Shown: positions 47,836-57,688, counted from the stretch's first letter. The stretch is 64,000 nt of DNA from Comamonas sp. SCN 65-56 (GCF_001724135.1 NZ_MEDS01000007.1:1-64000), one strand, 5' to 3'. Notes: generated by a model from the sequence alone, not told the origin. Numbers and translations are program-made.

Positions 47836-48433
47836 TCAGCGCAAGGTAAGCACTGCGTGTTGGCGGGGTCACCGATGCGATGACCTGCGCCCACGGCGTG
47901 TGCTGGCGCGCCATCAGCCGCGCGGAGGCCACGCTGCGCGATTTGCAGAACCAATGGCAGCTGTGTTGAAACAGCAGCAGCTCGGCGGTCACGGTGAAGG
48001 CTCGGTCGCGCGGGCTGACGGTGACATCGGCCAGGGCGCGGGCGATGCCTTCTGCATGGATGGTGAACGCGCGGCGCAAATCAAAGCTGGAGGACGCCAG
48101 CCATTGCGTGGCCCAGGGCAGCGAAATGGGCAGGCGGCTGGTGCGTGCGAGCGCCGCCGGTGTTTTCTGGAACTCGGTCGCCAGGCGCTGCATCTGCGCG
48201 CCCAGCTGTTCCTCGCTGCCGTGCAGCGTGCCAAGCACCTGCATGCGCCGCTCGTCCCCAGCCTCGCCCATGGCCCGCAGATAGCCCTGGATCAGCGTCT
48301 GCATCAGGCGCTCGATCTGGTAGGGCTGCAGCGCCCGGGCCAGCAGTGCGATGCGCTGGCGCTGCTGGCGGTAGTTGACGAAGTACAGCAGCCCTGCGGC
48401 GAAGAACAGCTCGAGCAAAGTGTTGGGTGACAT
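47807..48433 (-). CDS. Conserved protein with one membrane anchor, unknown function
   Basis: 208 residues from the ATG at 48433. A hydrophobic N-terminus (LLELFFAAGLLYFV) could anchor it; the rest is helical, with a HSCHWFCKSRSVASARL segment near the C-terminus containing two cysteines and two histidines. Not recognised. It is 23 bases downstream of the iclR-type gene on the same strand. Confidence 0.68.
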   Translation of the reverse strand: MSPNTLLELFFAAGLLYFVNYRQQRQRIALLARALQPYQIERLMQTLIQGYLRAMGEAGDERRMQVLGTLHGSEEQLGAQMQRLATEFQKTPAALARTSRLPISLPWATQWLASSSFDLRRAFTIHAEGIARALADVTVSPRDRAFTVTAELLLFQHSCHWFCKSRSVASARLMARQHTPWAQVIASVTPPTRSAYLALINGQSAPAR

Positions 48434-48456
48434 GGGCTGGTGATTGTGCCTTGCCG

Positions 48457-49236
48457 TCACGCCGTTGGCGGCTGCCAGCCCATCGCCGCCGAGATGCGTC
48501 CGCAGGCGTCCCGCAAGGCGCGCGCCGCCTCGCCCTGCGCATCGGCTTGCAGCGAAGCCTGCGGACCCACGATGGTCAGAGCCAGCAGCAGATGGCCGTG
48601 CACGTCGAACACCGGCGCTGCGATGGCGTTGATGCCAGGCGCGTGCTCGCCCTCGACCACGGCGACGCCGTGCTCACGGATGCTGGCGCGAAGTGGCGCG
48701 GGGATGGCTGTCGAGGGTGGGTCGGACCAGGTGGCGAACACCCTGCCGGTGGCCGAGGTGTACAGGTCAAACACCGCACCCTGCGCCACGCCCACCGATA
48801 CCCCTTGCCCCGGTTGGCACACGCGTATCGCGGTCACCCCGGCCTCGGCTTGCACGGCCACCAGGCAGGTATTGCCCAGCGATTGTGCCAGGGCGCGTGC
48901 CTCGGCGGCTGCCAGTTCCAGCCAATCCTGATGGCTCATCCAGGCCAGCGCCAGCTTGCGCATCGCAGGCCCCAGCTCGTAGAGGCCGCTGCGCGTGCTC
49001 TGTTGCACCCAGCCGGTGCGCACCAGGCTGACGAGGTAACGGTAGGCCTTGGCCCGATGCATGTCGGCCTGGCGCGCAAGCTCGGACAAACCGCAGCCCC
49101 GAGGCTGCCGGGCGAGCAGCTCAAACAACGCGAGGCCGACTTCCAGGGACTGTATGCCTGTGGGGCCAGCGGCGGTTGCTGGCGGGCTTTCGGCGGCGGA
49201 GGTGGCCCGCTTGCGGGTGCGGTCAACGCTTGACAT
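48457..49236 (-). CDS. IclR-family transcriptional regulator
   Basis: 259 residues. N-terminal winged helix (about 27-90: LEVGLALFELLAR, LSELARQADMHRAKAYRYL) and C-terminal ligand domain with GHLLLALTIVG, the usual IclR end. It is divergent from the dioxygenase gene at 49316 across 79 bases, so it very likely controls that gene, binding the dyad at 49280-49292. Confidence 0.92.
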   Translation of the reverse strand: MSSVDRTRKRATSAAESPPATAAGPTGIQSLEVGLALFELLARQPRGCGLSELARQADMHRAKAYRYLVSLVRTGWVQQSTRSGLYELGPAMRKLALAWMSHQDWLELAAAEARALAQSLGNTCLVAVQAEAGVTAIRVCQPGQGVSVGVAQGAVFDLYTSATGRVFATWSDPPSTAIPAPLRASIREHGVAVVEGEHAPGINAIAAPVFDVHGHLLLALTIVGPQASLQADAQGEAARALRDACGRISAAMGWQPPTA

Positions 49237-49279
49237 GTCAAGAAGTATGCCTTAAATTTCGCCTGTCTCTTTAATCATA

Positions 49280-49292
49280 ACGTTGTTAACGT
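49280..49292. promoter_or_regulatory. Candidate IclR operator
   Basis: ACGTT-GTT-AACGT is a perfect dyad in the divergent gap, 24 bases before the dioxygenase ATG. It sits close enough to the probable promoter to allow repression. Ligand unknown. Confidence 0.5.
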
Positions 49293-49315
49293 AAAAGTAA
49301 CATTGGAGCAAATGC

Positions 49316-50446
49316 ATGAAGAAGTACCTCAGTTTTCCCCTGCGTGAGGGCGTGCACAGTCGTCAGGCGCACTGCGACATTCCCGACGGCTTGTATGAGC
49401 GCGAGCATGGCCGCAATGGCTTCTTCGGTCCCGCCAGCCACATCCTGCACAAGCACAAACCGACCGGTTGGAGCAAGTGGGAAGGGCCGCTGGAGCTCAC
49501 GCTGCTGGACTTGAACAAGCTCGAAGACAGCGCGCCGTGCCCGTGGAAGGCGCGCCGCTTCATGCACAACGCGCAGACGCAGGTGCATTTCTGGAAGTTC
49601 GGCGCCTCCATGCCGGATCTGGCGCGCAACGGCGACGGCGACATGGTCCTGTTCTTCCACAAGGGCGAAGGCGATTTCTATTGCGACTACGGCCACATGA
49701 GCTACCGCGAGGGCGACTACATCAACATCCCGCGCGGCACGAGCTGGCGGCTGGAAACCAAGGTGCGCAACGAGGTGCTCACCATCGAGGCGACCGAGGA
49801 TTTCTTCATGCTGCCCGAGCGCGGCATCCTCGGCCACCACGCGCAGTTCGATCTGGCGGCGCTGGATACGCCCAAGATCGACGACGCCTTCAAGGCCCAG
49901 TACAGCGACACGCAGGAAACCCGGGTGCGCGCCAAGCGCAGCGGCCAGGTGACCACGGTCACCTTTCCCTACAACTTCCTCGACGCGGTGGGCTGGCACG
50001 GCGACTGCGTGCCGGTCAAGCTCAACTGGCGCGACATCCGCGAGCTGCTCTCGGACCGCTATCACCTGCCGCCGACGGTGCACGCCACCTTTTTGTCGAA
50101 CACCATCATCGTCTGCACCTTCGCCCCGCGCCCGATCGAGAGCGACCCCGGTGCGCTCAAGGTGCCGTTCTTTCACAACAACGACGAGTTCGACGAGTCC
50201 ATCTTCTACCACCAGGGCAACTTCTTCTCGCGCGACAACATCAAGCCCGGCATGTTCACGCTGCACCCCTCGGGCTTTCACCATGGCCCGCACCCCAAGG
50301 CGTTTGCTGCGGCAGCGGCCAACAACAAGGGTGAGCGCAAGTACACCGACGAGGTGGCGGTGATGATCGACTCGCGCTATCCGCTGATCCTGGACGACGT
50401 CGCCGCCGTCAAGGTGCCGAACTACATCGACTCCTGGAAAGAGTAA
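49316..50446 (+). CDS. Homogentisate 1,2-dioxygenase family protein
   Basis: 376 residues. FPLREGVHSRQAH at the start, FHKGEGDFYCDYGHMSYREGDYINIPRGT, and the metal-site region HNNDEFDESIFYHQGNF...LHPSGFHHGPHP follow the homogentisate dioxygenase double-cupin fold; histidines and a glutamate for iron are present. It is about 50 residues shorter than typical HmgA and has no hpd, maiA or fahA gene beside it, so the true ring-cleavage substrate may differ. GGAGCAAATGC precedes the start. Confidence 0.8.
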   Translation: MKKYLSFPLREGVHSRQAHCDIPDGLYEREHGRNGFFGPASHILHKHKPTGWSKWEGPLELTLLDLNKLEDSAPCPWKARRFMHNAQTQVHFWKFGASMPDLARNGDGDMVLFFHKGEGDFYCDYGHMSYREGDYINIPRGTSWRLETKVRNEVLTIEATEDFFMLPERGILGHHAQFDLAALDTPKIDDAFKAQYSDTQETRVRAKRSGQVTTVTFPYNFLDAVGWHGDCVPVKLNWRDIRELLSDRYHLPPTVHATFLSNTIIVCTFAPRPIESDPGALKVPFFHNNDEFDESIFYHQGNFFSRDNIKPGMFTLHPSGFHHGPHPKAFAAAAANNKGERKYTDEVAVMIDSRYPLILDDVAAVKVPNYIDSWKE

Positions 50447-50456
50447 GCACCAGGGC

Positions 50457-50639
50457 TTGAACCTGGAAACGGCAGTTGGCCGCTTGGGTGAAAGCGCTAT
50501 GCACTCGCCAGCACCACTGTTGCCGCGCCATGCGGCGTTGCTTCTCCTTGCAGGCAGTAGCCTGCGTCGTCGTCGCGTCTTGCCTGGCACGCCATCAGCG
50601 GCACTGGCGGGCGCATCCAACGGCCGTTTCCAGGTTGAA
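50457..50639. repeat. MITE-like element, copy A (183 bp)
   Basis: Terminal inverted repeats of about 23 bp (50457-50479 and 50617-50639) share AACCTGGAAACGGC[A/C]GTTGG with few mismatches. A roughly 115-base interior segment from 50507 matches copy B (58573-58806, opposite orientation) with about five differences. It has no transposase, so it would be mobilised in trans. Copy A lacks about 55 interior bases found in copy B. Confidence 0.8.
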
Positions 50640-50646
50640 TGAAAAA

Positions 50647-50682
50647 GCGCTGCAGGGCTTGTGCCTTGCAACGCCTTTTTTT
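50647..50682 (+). terminator. Rho-independent terminator
   Basis: Stem GCAGGGC/GCCTTGC with loop TTGT, extended by GCG/CGC, followed by seven T. It would stop transcription from the dioxygenase gene after the MITE-like element. Confidence 0.65.
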
Positions 50683-50692
50683 GATAGCTTGA

Positions 50693-50711
50693 CCCGCATG
50701 ATTCATGCGGG
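50693..50711. terminator. Dyad between convergent transcription units
   Basis: CCCGCATG-ATT-CATGCGGG, an eight-pair stem 12 bases beyond the dctP stop. There is no T tract on the minus strand, so termination of the TRAP operon here is plausible but unproven. Confidence 0.45.
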
Positions 50712-50722
50712 CTGGAGCCAAG

Positions 50723-51706
50723 TTATTTCTTGATTTCTGCCTCTACTTCCTTGACCAGATCGGCCCCCACGTCGGGTGTGAACATGTCCCACACCGGCTG
50801 CACCGCGGCGCGCATGCGTGCGCGTTCCTGCGCGCTGACCTCGTTCACCTGTATGCCTTTGTCAGCCATCATTTTTTGCGCTCCTGCCGCCTGGGTGCGG
50901 GCCACCTCGCGCTGGTAGCTGCGCGCCTCGATGGCGGCATCCTTCACGATCTTTTGCTGCGCCGGGCTGAGCTTGTCCCAAAACTTCTTGGACGCAAGCG
51001 GGATGAAGGCACCATAGGTGTGCTGGGTGATGGAAAGATATTTCTGCACCTCGTAGAGCTTGAGCGCGGCAATCACCGCGTTGGGCGTTCCCTGGCCGTC
51101 TATGGTCTTGGTCTCCAGCGCGGTGTAGAGCTCGGGCACTGCCAGCGGCACCGGGTTGGCACCCAGCGCCTTGATCGTCTCCTGCGTGATCCTGGCCTGG
51201 ATGGAGCGGAATTTCAGGCCCTTGAAGTCTTCCACCTTGGCAATCGGATGCTTGCTGTTGGTGGCGTTGAAGAAACCGTTTTCCCAGTAGGCCAGGCCCA
51301 CCAGGCCCTGCGCGGGCAGCAGGTCCATGAGCTTTTGACCGATGGGGCCATCAAGCACCTTTTCAGCCTCCTGCGTGTTGGCGAACAGGAAGGGGAAATC
51401 CAGGATTTCGTAGGGCTTGACCATGCCGGTCAGCGTGGAGGTCTGCGGGACGGTGAACTCGATCGTGCCGCCCTGCAGCGCCGAGGTGACCTTCACGTCG
51501 TCGCCCAGCGCGCCGCCGTAGTAGGGCTTGATGTCGATCTCGCCGCTGCTCTTGGCCTTGACCAGTTCGACGAACTTGGCCACGCCCTGGCCCTGGTGCG
51601 ATTTCTCGGGCAGCGTGACGGCGAACTTGGCCGTGATGGCGGCGAGCGTGGTGCCCGAAAGCCCTGCGGCCAGCAGGCCGATCAGCATGGTGGTCTTGAA
51701 TTTCAT
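50723..51706 (-). CDS. dctP: TRAP transporter substrate-binding protein
   Basis: 327 residues with signal peptide (MKFKTTMLIGLLAAGLSG, cleavage after TTLA near 22-23). FAVTLPEKSHQGQGV and GLKFRSIQARI are DctP-family features, the second containing the conserved carboxylate-binding arginine. The ATG at 51706 has GAGGAG upstream. Ligand probably an organic acid. Confidence 0.92.
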   Translation of the reverse strand: MKFKTTMLIGLLAAGLSGTTLAAITAKFAVTLPEKSHQGQGVAKFVELVKAKSSGEIDIKPYYGGALGDDVKVTSALQGGTIEFTVPQTSTLTGMVKPYEILDFPFLFANTQEAEKVLDGPIGQKLMDLLPAQGLVGLAYWENGFFNATNSKHPIAKVEDFKGLKFRSIQARITQETIKALGANPVPLAVPELYTALETKTIDGQGTPNAVIAALKLYEVQKYLSITQHTYGAFIPLASKKFWDKLSPAQQKIVKDAAIEARSYQREVARTQAAGAQKMMADKGIQVNEVSAQERARMRAAVQPVWDMFTPDVGADLVKEVEAEIKK

Positions 51707-51768
51707 GGAGATCTCCTCTGAGGTGGTGTCAAAAAAGGATGAAGTGGGGTGGTGCCGCGCAAGACGCT

Positions 51769-53046
51769 TCAGGCCCACCAGCGGGCAGGCACCGTCACCA
51801 GTGCCGGGAACACGATCACCAGCACCAGCAGGATGGCCAGCGCCAGCAGGAAAGGCAGGATGCCGCGCACGGCGTCGTCCATCGTCACCTTGCCTATGGA
51901 GCTCACGACATTGAGCACCACGCCCACGGGCGGCGTGATCATGCCGATCGAGCAATTCATGATGAAGACGACACCAAAGTACACCGGATCAATGTCCGCC
52001 GCCTTGATGATGGGCAGAAACACCGGGGTGAAGATCAGCACGATGGGGATGAAATCGAGCACCATGCCGGCGAAGAAGATGACCAGCATCATCGCGGCCA
52101 TGAGCAGCATGGGTGAGTCGATCAAGCCCTGCAGCCAGCCACCCACCTGGCCTGAAATGTCGGTGATGGTGATCATGTAGGAGGCCACCATGGCCAGCGC
52201 CGCCAGCAGCAGCACCACCGAGGTGGTGCGCGCGGTGGAGAGCAGGCTTTCGTAGATGTTGTGCCACTTGAGCTCGCGATACACCACCGCCCCGACGAAG
52301 AGCGCATAGGCCGCGGCGACCACGGCGGATTCGGTGGGCGTGAAGATGCCGAAGCGCAGGCCGCCGATGATGATGACCGGCATCATCAAGGCCCAGCCGC
52401 CCTGGCCCAGCAGGCGCAGGCGCCGCCCCCAGCCCACGCGCGGCGTGACGGCCGCCTTTTGGTTGCGCGCGACAAACCACCAGGCGACCACCAGCACTGC
52501 GCCCATCAGCACGCCGGGCACGATGCCGGCCAGAAACAGCCGGGTGATCGAGACGTTGGCCGTGACACCGAAGATCAGGAAGCCGATCGAGGGCGGAATT
52601 ACCGGCGCGATGATGCCGCTGGCTGCCATCAGCCCGCAGGCGCGTGCCGGGTCGTATCCGGCGCGCCGCATCATCGGCACCAGGATGGCCGCAAGCGCGG
52701 CGGTATCGGCCACCGCCGAGCCTGACAGGCTGGCGAGCATGATGCCGGCGCCGATGGCCACGTAACCGAGGCCGCCGCGCAGGTGGCCGACAAAGGCGCT
52801 GGCCATGTCGACGATGCGCTTGGACAGCCCGCCCGCGTTCATCAGCTCGCCCGCGAGGATGAAGAAGGGCACCGCCATCAGCACGAAGTTGTCGGCCCCG
52901 GCGATCGCGTTTTGCACCACAATCTGCGAATCGAACTGCCCGGTGAGCAGCATCAGCGCGATGCCCGAGAACATCAGCGCGAAGGCGATCGGTACGCCCA
53001 GCGCGATCAGCCCCAGCAGGCTGATGAGAAAGACGGCGGCGCTCAT
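51769..53046 (-). CDS. dctM: TRAP transporter large permease
   Basis: 425 residues, about twelve membrane helices. AVPFFILAGELMNAGG, MMRRAGYDPARACG and GMITPPVGVVLNVV are DctM signatures. It overlaps dctQ (ATGA) and precedes dctP, so all three TRAP parts are present. Confidence 0.95.
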   Translation of the reverse strand: MSAAVFLISLLGLIALGVPIAFALMFSGIALMLLTGQFDSQIVVQNAIAGADNFVLMAVPFFILAGELMNAGGLSKRIVDMASAFVGHLRGGLGYVAIGAGIMLASLSGSAVADTAALAAILVPMMRRAGYDPARACGLMAASGIIAPVIPPSIGFLIFGVTANVSITRLFLAGIVPGVLMGAVLVVAWWFVARNQKAAVTPRVGWGRRLRLLGQGGWALMMPVIIIGGLRFGIFTPTESAVVAAAYALFVGAVVYRELKWHNIYESLLSTARTTSVVLLLAALAMVASYMITITDISGQVGGWLQGLIDSPMLLMAAMMLVIFFAGMVLDFIPIVLIFTPVFLPIIKAADIDPVYFGVVFIMNCSIGMITPPVGVVLNVVSSIGKVTMDDAVRGILPFLLALAILLVLVIVFPALVTVPARWWA

Positions 53047-53609
53047 GGCTTGTCCAGTCCTTGTGGGTTGTCAGACTGCGTGCCGCCCATGCGCTCGGAC
53101 AGGGTTTCGATGCGATCGCCCAGGTCTTGCGTCACATCCCGCTCGCTGCCGCGCAGCGCTTGCAGGATGTTGTGCGTGACAGGAAAGATCAGCGCGATTC
53201 CGAACACCAGCCCCACGCCGTACAGCCAGGCGTAGGAGATGCCAAGCACCGGATAGGTGTTGCCCAGGTTGATGACCGTCTGGTGCCAGCCGCCGATGAT
53301 GAAGATCACGCAGCCGATCAATATCAGCACGCCCGAGAACACCACCAGCGCGCGGCGCGTGCGCGGGCCGACGTGGCGCTGCAGCGTGTCGAAGCCGATG
53401 TGGATGCGCTGTGCCGAGGCCAGCACCGCGCCTAGAAAGATCAGCCAGACGAAGAGCAGGCGCGAAAGCTCTTCCGATATGGCGATGCCGGAATTGAAGG
53501 CGTAGCGCAACACCACGTTGCCGAACACCAGAATGCCCATGATGGCAAGGCACGCGACGATGAGGATTTCGAAACTGCGCGTGATGCCGCGTGACAGCCG
53601 CTCAAGCAT
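53043..53609 (-). CDS. dctQ: TRAP transporter small permease
   Basis: 188 residues, four membrane helices. FNSGIAISEELSRLLFVWLIFLGAV is the conserved DctQ loop. First gene of the TRAP operon; 108 bases separate it from the amidase gene. Confidence 0.93.
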   Translation of the reverse strand: MLERLSRGITRSFEILIVACLAIMGILVFGNVVLRYAFNSGIAISEELSRLLFVWLIFLGAVLASAQRIHIGFDTLQRHVGPRTRRALVVFSGVLILIGCVIFIIGGWHQTVINLGNTYPVLGISYAWLYGVGLVFGIALIFPVTHNILQALRGSERDVTQDLGDRIETLSERMGGTQSDNPQGLDKP

Positions 53610-53658
53610 GGCAGCGGCCTGTGTTTGGTTCTTTTCGCATGGGCTTCCTTGAAAGCTT

Positions 53659-53671
53659 GCGATTGAATCGC
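53659..53671. promoter_or_regulatory. Palindrome upstream of the TRAP operon
   Basis: GCGATT-G-AATCGC, a perfect 13-bp palindrome 50 bases upstream of dctQ. Possible operator for the transporter genes; no regulator is assigned. Confidence 0.4.
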
Positions 53672-53717
53672 GTTTCTGTCCGTTTGAAAAGCCAAACCCT
53701 TGCTTGTTTGTGGTTGG

Positions 53718-55127
53718 TCAACTTTCATGCGCGGGCAACGATGGCCATTGCGGGAGCGGAGCGCGCAGTTGCTCGAAGGCGCGTGCCACCTGCAGAACGC
53801 CCAGATCGTCAAACCGCTGGCCGGCAATCTGCAGGCCGATCGGCAGGCCATCGCCCGTCATGCTGCAGTGGATGGAGGCGGCTGGCTGCTCGGACATGTT
53901 GAAGGGCACGGTGAAAGCGATGTGTTCCAGCGGGCGCAGCGGGTCGTTGGTGGGCGATGGCAACCCGGCATCGAAGGAGGTGATCGGCGCGGTGGGTGAG
54001 AGCACGTAGTCCACCAGTGAGCAGGCGAGCACCGTCGCCACGCGGGTGACGTGAAACTGTTGGCTCGCCTCGAAGACATGTTCGGCGCTGAAATCGGCGG
54101 CGCTTTCGGCCCAGGCGCGGATGAAGGGCAGGATCTTGTCTTGCTGTGCCGGTTGCAGCTGGCGCAGATCCATGAGCGAGCGCATGCGCCAGAAGTGGTC
54201 CATGCCGTCGAGCATCGCGCGGGTGAGAAACGGCTGCATCGGCACGATGATGGCGCCGGCCTGCTCCAACACGGTGGCGGCGCGTTCGATGGCGGTGCAC
54301 ACCTCGGGCGCGGTGGCGAGGCCACAACCCGCGTCCAGCAGCAAGCCCAGCCGCAGGCCGCGCAGCGATTCGGGCGTGGCGGCGTGCTGCTTCCATGCGA
54401 TGTTCTGCGGCGGCAGCGCCATGCTGTCGCGCACGTCGGGTTGCGCGAGAACCTGCATCATCAGCGCCGCGTCCTGCACGCTGCGCGTGATCGGCCCGGC
54501 GGCGCGGCCAGTGTAGGGCGGGTCTATGGGCACACGTCCGAGACTCGGCTTGAAACCGAACACGCCGCACCACGCAGCCGGCAGGCGGATCGAGCCGCCG
54601 ATGTCGGTGCCCAGATGCAGTGGTCCGTAACCTGCGGCAGCTGCCGCGCCGGCGCCGGCACTGGAGCCGCCCGGGCCCTTGGCCAAGTTCCAGGGGTTGC
54701 GCGCGAGCGCGTGAAAGCTCGAAAGCCCCGAAGACAGCATGCCGTAGTCGGGCATCGTGGTCTTGCACAGCAAGACGGCGCCCGCTTCGCGCAGGCGCTG
54801 CGCCGGGGGTGCGTTGACCTGTGAGGGCGTGAGGTCCGTGGCTGCCGTGCCCAGTGGCGTGGGATCGCCCAGGGTGGCGATGTTGTCCTTGATGGTAACG
54901 GGAACGCCGTCCAGCGGCCCGCAGGGCGCGCCGCGCATCCAGCGCGACTCGCTTGCCCGGGCCTGCTCCAGCGTGCGCTCGGGAAGCAGCCGCCAGGTGG
55001 CGTGCAGCAGTGGCTCCCAGTGCTCGATGTGCGCCAGCAGCGCACGCGCCACTTCCACGGGCGACAGGCTGCGGCTGCGGTAGGCGGTCAGCAGTTCTGC
55101 TGCGCCGAGTGCATGCACGGCGGTCAT
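53718..55127 (-). CDS. Amidase signature family protein
   Basis: 469 residues. The Ser-cisSer-Lys triad is visible as K80 (TIKDN), S155 (GPGGSSAG) and S179 ([11 protein letters not shown]). The ATG overlaps the pth stop, yet the gene lies next to a TRAP operon on the same strand, so it may process an imported amide. Not GatA: no gatB/gatC nearby. Substrate unknown. Confidence 0.9.
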   Translation of the reverse strand: MTAVHALGAAELLTAYRSRSLSPVEVARALLAHIEHWEPLLHATWRLLPERTLEQARASESRWMRGAPCGPLDGVPVTIKDNIATLGDPTPLGTAATDLTPSQVNAPPAQRLREAGAVLLCKTTMPDYGMLSSGLSSFHALARNPWNLAKGPGGSSAGAGAAAAAGYGPLHLGTDIGGSIRLPAAWCGVFGFKPSLGRVPIDPPYTGRAAGPITRSVQDAALMMQVLAQPDVRDSMALPPQNIAWKQHAATPESLRGLRLGLLLDAGCGLATAPEVCTAIERAATVLEQAGAIIVPMQPFLTRAMLDGMDHFWRMRSLMDLRQLQPAQQDKILPFIRAWAESAADFSAEHVFEASQQFHVTRVATVLACSLVDYVLSPTAPITSFDAGLPSPTNDPLRPLEHIAFTVPFNMSEQPAASIHCSMTGDGLPIGLQIAGQRFDDLGVLQVARAFEQLRAPLPQWPSLPAHES

Positions 55128-55699
55128 CGGGGCGGCGTGTTGATGCGCTGGACGGCCTTGTCCATCGCGCCTTCCAGAAGCTCGGGCAGGGCAGTGAGTG
55201 CGTGGTCCATCGCCATGTGAATCAATTTCCTGTCATCGGGCGCTGGACGGCCGAGCACCCAGTGAATCACCTCGGCCTTGGCGCCGGGATGGCCGATACC
55301 TATGCGCAGCCGCCAGTAGTCGCTGGCGCCCAGCTGCGCATGGATGTCGCGCAGGCCATTGTGTCCGCCGTGACTGCCACCGTGTTTGAGCCGGATCTGG
55401 CCGGGGGAAAAATCAAGTTCGTCGTGCACCACCAGAATTTCTTGTGGCGCGATCTTGTAGAAGCGGGCCAGCGCAGCCACCGATTTGCCCGAAGCGTTCA
55501 TGAAGGTTTGCGGCTCCAGCAGCCAGACGGGCTTGCCCTGCACGCTGGCGCGGGCCATGAGGCTGAAATAGCCGCGTTCGGGCGCCAGATGCAGCTTGAG
55601 CTGGTCGGCCAGCTGATCCACCCACCAGAAGCCGACGTTGTGGCGCGTGGCTTCGTATTCGGGCCCGGGGTTGCCCAGGCCGACAAACAACTTGATCAT
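55124..55699 (-). CDS. pth: Peptidyl-tRNA hydrolase
   Basis: 191 residues. [18 protein letters not shown] holds N10 and the catalytic H20; FMNASGKSV and [22 protein letters not shown] are conserved. It recycles peptidyl-tRNA. It follows rplY, the common arrangement, but a terminator separates them. Confidence 0.96.
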   Translation of the reverse strand: MIKLFVGLGNPGPEYEATRHNVGFWWVDQLADQLKLHLAPERGYFSLMARASVQGKPVWLLEPQTFMNASGKSVAALARFYKIAPQEILVVHDELDFSPGQIRLKHGGSHGGHNGLRDIHAQLGASDYWRLRIGIGHPGAKAEVIHWVLGRPAPDDRKLIHMAMDHALTALPELLEGAMDKAVQRINTPPR

Positions 55700-55753
55700 G
55701 GCGTGTGATTATCCCGATGCCGCTCGCACTGCGCAGGGGTCGCGTGCAGGCAC

Positions 55754-55777
55754 AAAAAAACCCACCGCAGGGGTGGG
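55754..55777 (-). terminator. Terminator after rplY
   Basis: On the minus strand CCCACC-CCTGC-GGTGGG followed by TTTTTTT. It would end the prs-rplY transcript 43 bases after rplY and leave pth to read-through or its own promoter. Confidence 0.8.
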
Positions 55778-55819
55778 CCATGCAGGAGCGCGCGGCCGCG
55801 GCCGCGCTGCATCACCACA

Positions 55820-56461
55820 TCACTTTTTCTTGCCGGCGGGCTTGGCGGGCGCGGCCGCGGGGGTCTCGGCACCTTCGGCCGATGCCTCATCAGGAATGAC
55901 TTCCGGCAGCTTGATCGAGACCAGAGACGGGTTCTTGTTGGAGCCGTGGATCACCGCCTTGATGCCCACGGGCAGCTTGACGGCCTGCAGCGTGAGCACC
56001 GACTTGGATGTCAGGCCGCTGAGGTCGACGCTGATGTGTTCCGGCAGTTGCGAAGGCATGCAGACCACGTCCAGTTCGTGCAGCAGCGGCGTGACGGTGC
56101 AGCCTTCGGTGACCACGGCAGGCGATGTTTCCAGGCCTTCGAAGTGCAGCGGCACCTTCATGTGGATGCGGGTCTTGTCGTCGACGCGTTGAAAATCGAC
56201 ATGCAGGATCTGCTGCTTGTAGGGGTGGTACTGCACATCGCGCAGCAGCACTTTGCTGGTCTGGCCCGCAACTTCCATCTCCAGGATGGAGGAGTGAAAG
56301 GTTTCCTTCTGCATGGCGTGCCACAGCGCGTTGTGATCGAGCTCGATCATCTGCGGTTGACCGCCCGCACCGTAGACGATGCCGGGCGCACGGCCGGTAA
56401 CGCGCAGACGGCGGCTCGCACCCGTGCCTTGCATGTTGCGCTCAAAAGCGACGAATTTCAT
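55820..56461 (-). CDS. rplY: 50S ribosomal protein L25/general stress protein Ctc
   Basis: 213 residues, the two-domain Ctc form: N-terminal 5S-rRNA-binding L25 domain (about 1-95) and C-terminal beta domain, ending in an alanine/lysine tail (AAAPAKPAGKKK). RRLRVTGRAPGIVYG and DVQYHPYKQQILHVDF are typical. Confidence 0.95.
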   Translation of the reverse strand: MKFVAFERNMQGTGASRRLRVTGRAPGIVYGAGGQPQMIELDHNALWHAMQKETFHSSILEMEVAGQTSKVLLRDVQYHPYKQQILHVDFQRVDDKTRIHMKVPLHFEGLETSPAVVTEGCTVTPLLHELDVVCMPSQLPEHISVDLSGLTSKSVLTLQAVKLPVGIKAVIHGSNKNPSLVSIKLPEVIPDEASAEGAETPAAAPAKPAGKKK

Positions 56462-56562
56462 GGGATGACTCCAGTAGTTGGGCGGCCGCGACCAGCCTGC
56501 CCGCCTGTTTCAAAAAAGGATGGCGTGCACCGTGCGCGCAATCCGTGCTGCCTCGAGAGCGA

Positions 56563-57528
56563 TTAGCTGAGCTCCGAGAACAGACTCATCACCGACGCTC
56601 CACTGGCGATGCGCTGTATGGTTTCGGCAAACAGCGGCGCAACGGAGAGTTGGCGAATCTTGGTGCAACCGCGGGCGGCTTCGCTCAGCGGAATGGTGTT
56701 GGTGACGACGACTTCGTCGAGTACGTCGCCCTGGGCAATGCGCTCGATCGCCGGGCCGGAAAAAATCGGGTGCGTGCAGTAGGCATAGACCTGCTTGGCG
56801 CCACGCTCCTTGAGCGCGCTGGCGGCTTTGACCAGCGTGCCGGCGGTGTCGATCATGTCATCCATGATCACGCAGTTGCGTCCGTCGATGTCGCCGATCA
56901 CGTTCATCACCTCGGAGACATTGGCCTTGGGGCGGCGCTTGTCGATGATGGCCAGATCACAGCCGAGCTGCTTGGCGAGCGCCCGCGCGCGCACCACGCC
57001 GCCCACGTCGGGGCTGACGACGATCAGGTTGTCGTGCTTCTTCTCGTTCAGGTCGCGCAGCAGCACCGGCGAGGCGTAGATGTTGTCCACCGGAATATCG
57101 AAGAAGCCCTGGATCTGGTCGGCGTGCAGGTCCATCGTGAGCAGGCGGTTCACGCCCACGGCCTGCAGCATGTTGGCAACCACCTTGGCCGAGATCGGGA
57201 CGCGCGTGGAACGCGGACGGCGGTCCTGGCGGGCGTAGCCGAAATAGGGGATGACGGCGCTGATGCGCTCGGCCGAGGCGCGCTTGAGCGCGTCGACCAT
57301 GATGAGCAGCTCCATCAGATTGTCGTTGGTGGGCGCGCAGGTGGACTGCACGACGAAGATGTCGCGCGCGCGCACGTTTTGCTTGATCTCGACGGTGACT
57401 TCGCCGTCGGAGAAACGCCCAACCTGCATGGCACCGAGGTTGATGCCGAGGTTTTTCGCGATCTCGGTCGCAAGGCCCGGGTTTGCATTGCCCGTGAAAA
57501 CCATGAAATCGGTGTGAGAAGCTTGCAC
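56563..57528 (-). CDS. prs: Ribose-phosphate pyrophosphokinase
   Basis: 321 residues. [21 protein letters not shown], the PRPP loop [10 protein letters not shown] and ISAVIPYF are conserved. It makes PRPP for nucleotides, histidine and NAD. The start is the GTG at 57528, giving [11 protein letters not shown] as in relatives; the frame above runs into the tRNA. It starts 48 bases after tRNA-Gln, so both are probably on one transcript. Confidence 0.95.
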   Translation of the reverse strand: MQASHTDFMVFTGNANPGLATEIAKNLGINLGAMQVGRFSDGEVTVEIKQNVRARDIFVVQSTCAPTNDNLMELLIMVDALKRASAERISAVIPYFGYARQDRRPRSTRVPISAKVVANMLQAVGVNRLLTMDLHADQIQGFFDIPVDNIYASPVLLRDLNEKKHDNLIVVSPDVGGVVRARALAKQLGCDLAIIDKRRPKANVSEVMNVIGDIDGRNCVIMDDMIDTAGTLVKAASALKERGAKQVYAYCTHPIFSGPAIERIAQGDVLDEVVVTNTIPLSEAARGCTKIRQLSVAPLFAETIQRIASGASVMSLFSELS

Positions 57529-57575
57529 GGTCGTCTCGAATGTCTGGCGGCGGGCAGTGCAACGGGCTTGGTGGT

Positions 57576-57652
57576 TGGCAGGGGAGGAAGGATTCGAACC
57601 CTCGCATGCCGGAATCAAAATCCGGTGCCTTGACCAGCTTGGCTACTCCCCT
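57576..57652 (-). tRNA. tRNA-Gln(UUG)
   Basis: 77 bases with encoded CCA. Acceptor AGGGGAG/CTCCCCT, discriminator G, anticodon arm CCGGATTTTGATTCCGG with anticodon TTG, and T arm GAGGGTTCGAATCCTTC. It lies between ispE and prs. Confidence 0.95.
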
Positions 57653-57688
57653 ACACAGGCCGCGCGCATGCTGCGCCCGGCCTTGCAA

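Noticed and set aside
50497-50721. A small protein shared with a frame at 58528-58710 (WMRPPVPL...ACQARRDDDAGY in both)
   Set aside because: The similarity comes from the two MITE-like copies. The frames differ at both ends and have no ribosome sites, so coding is unlikely.
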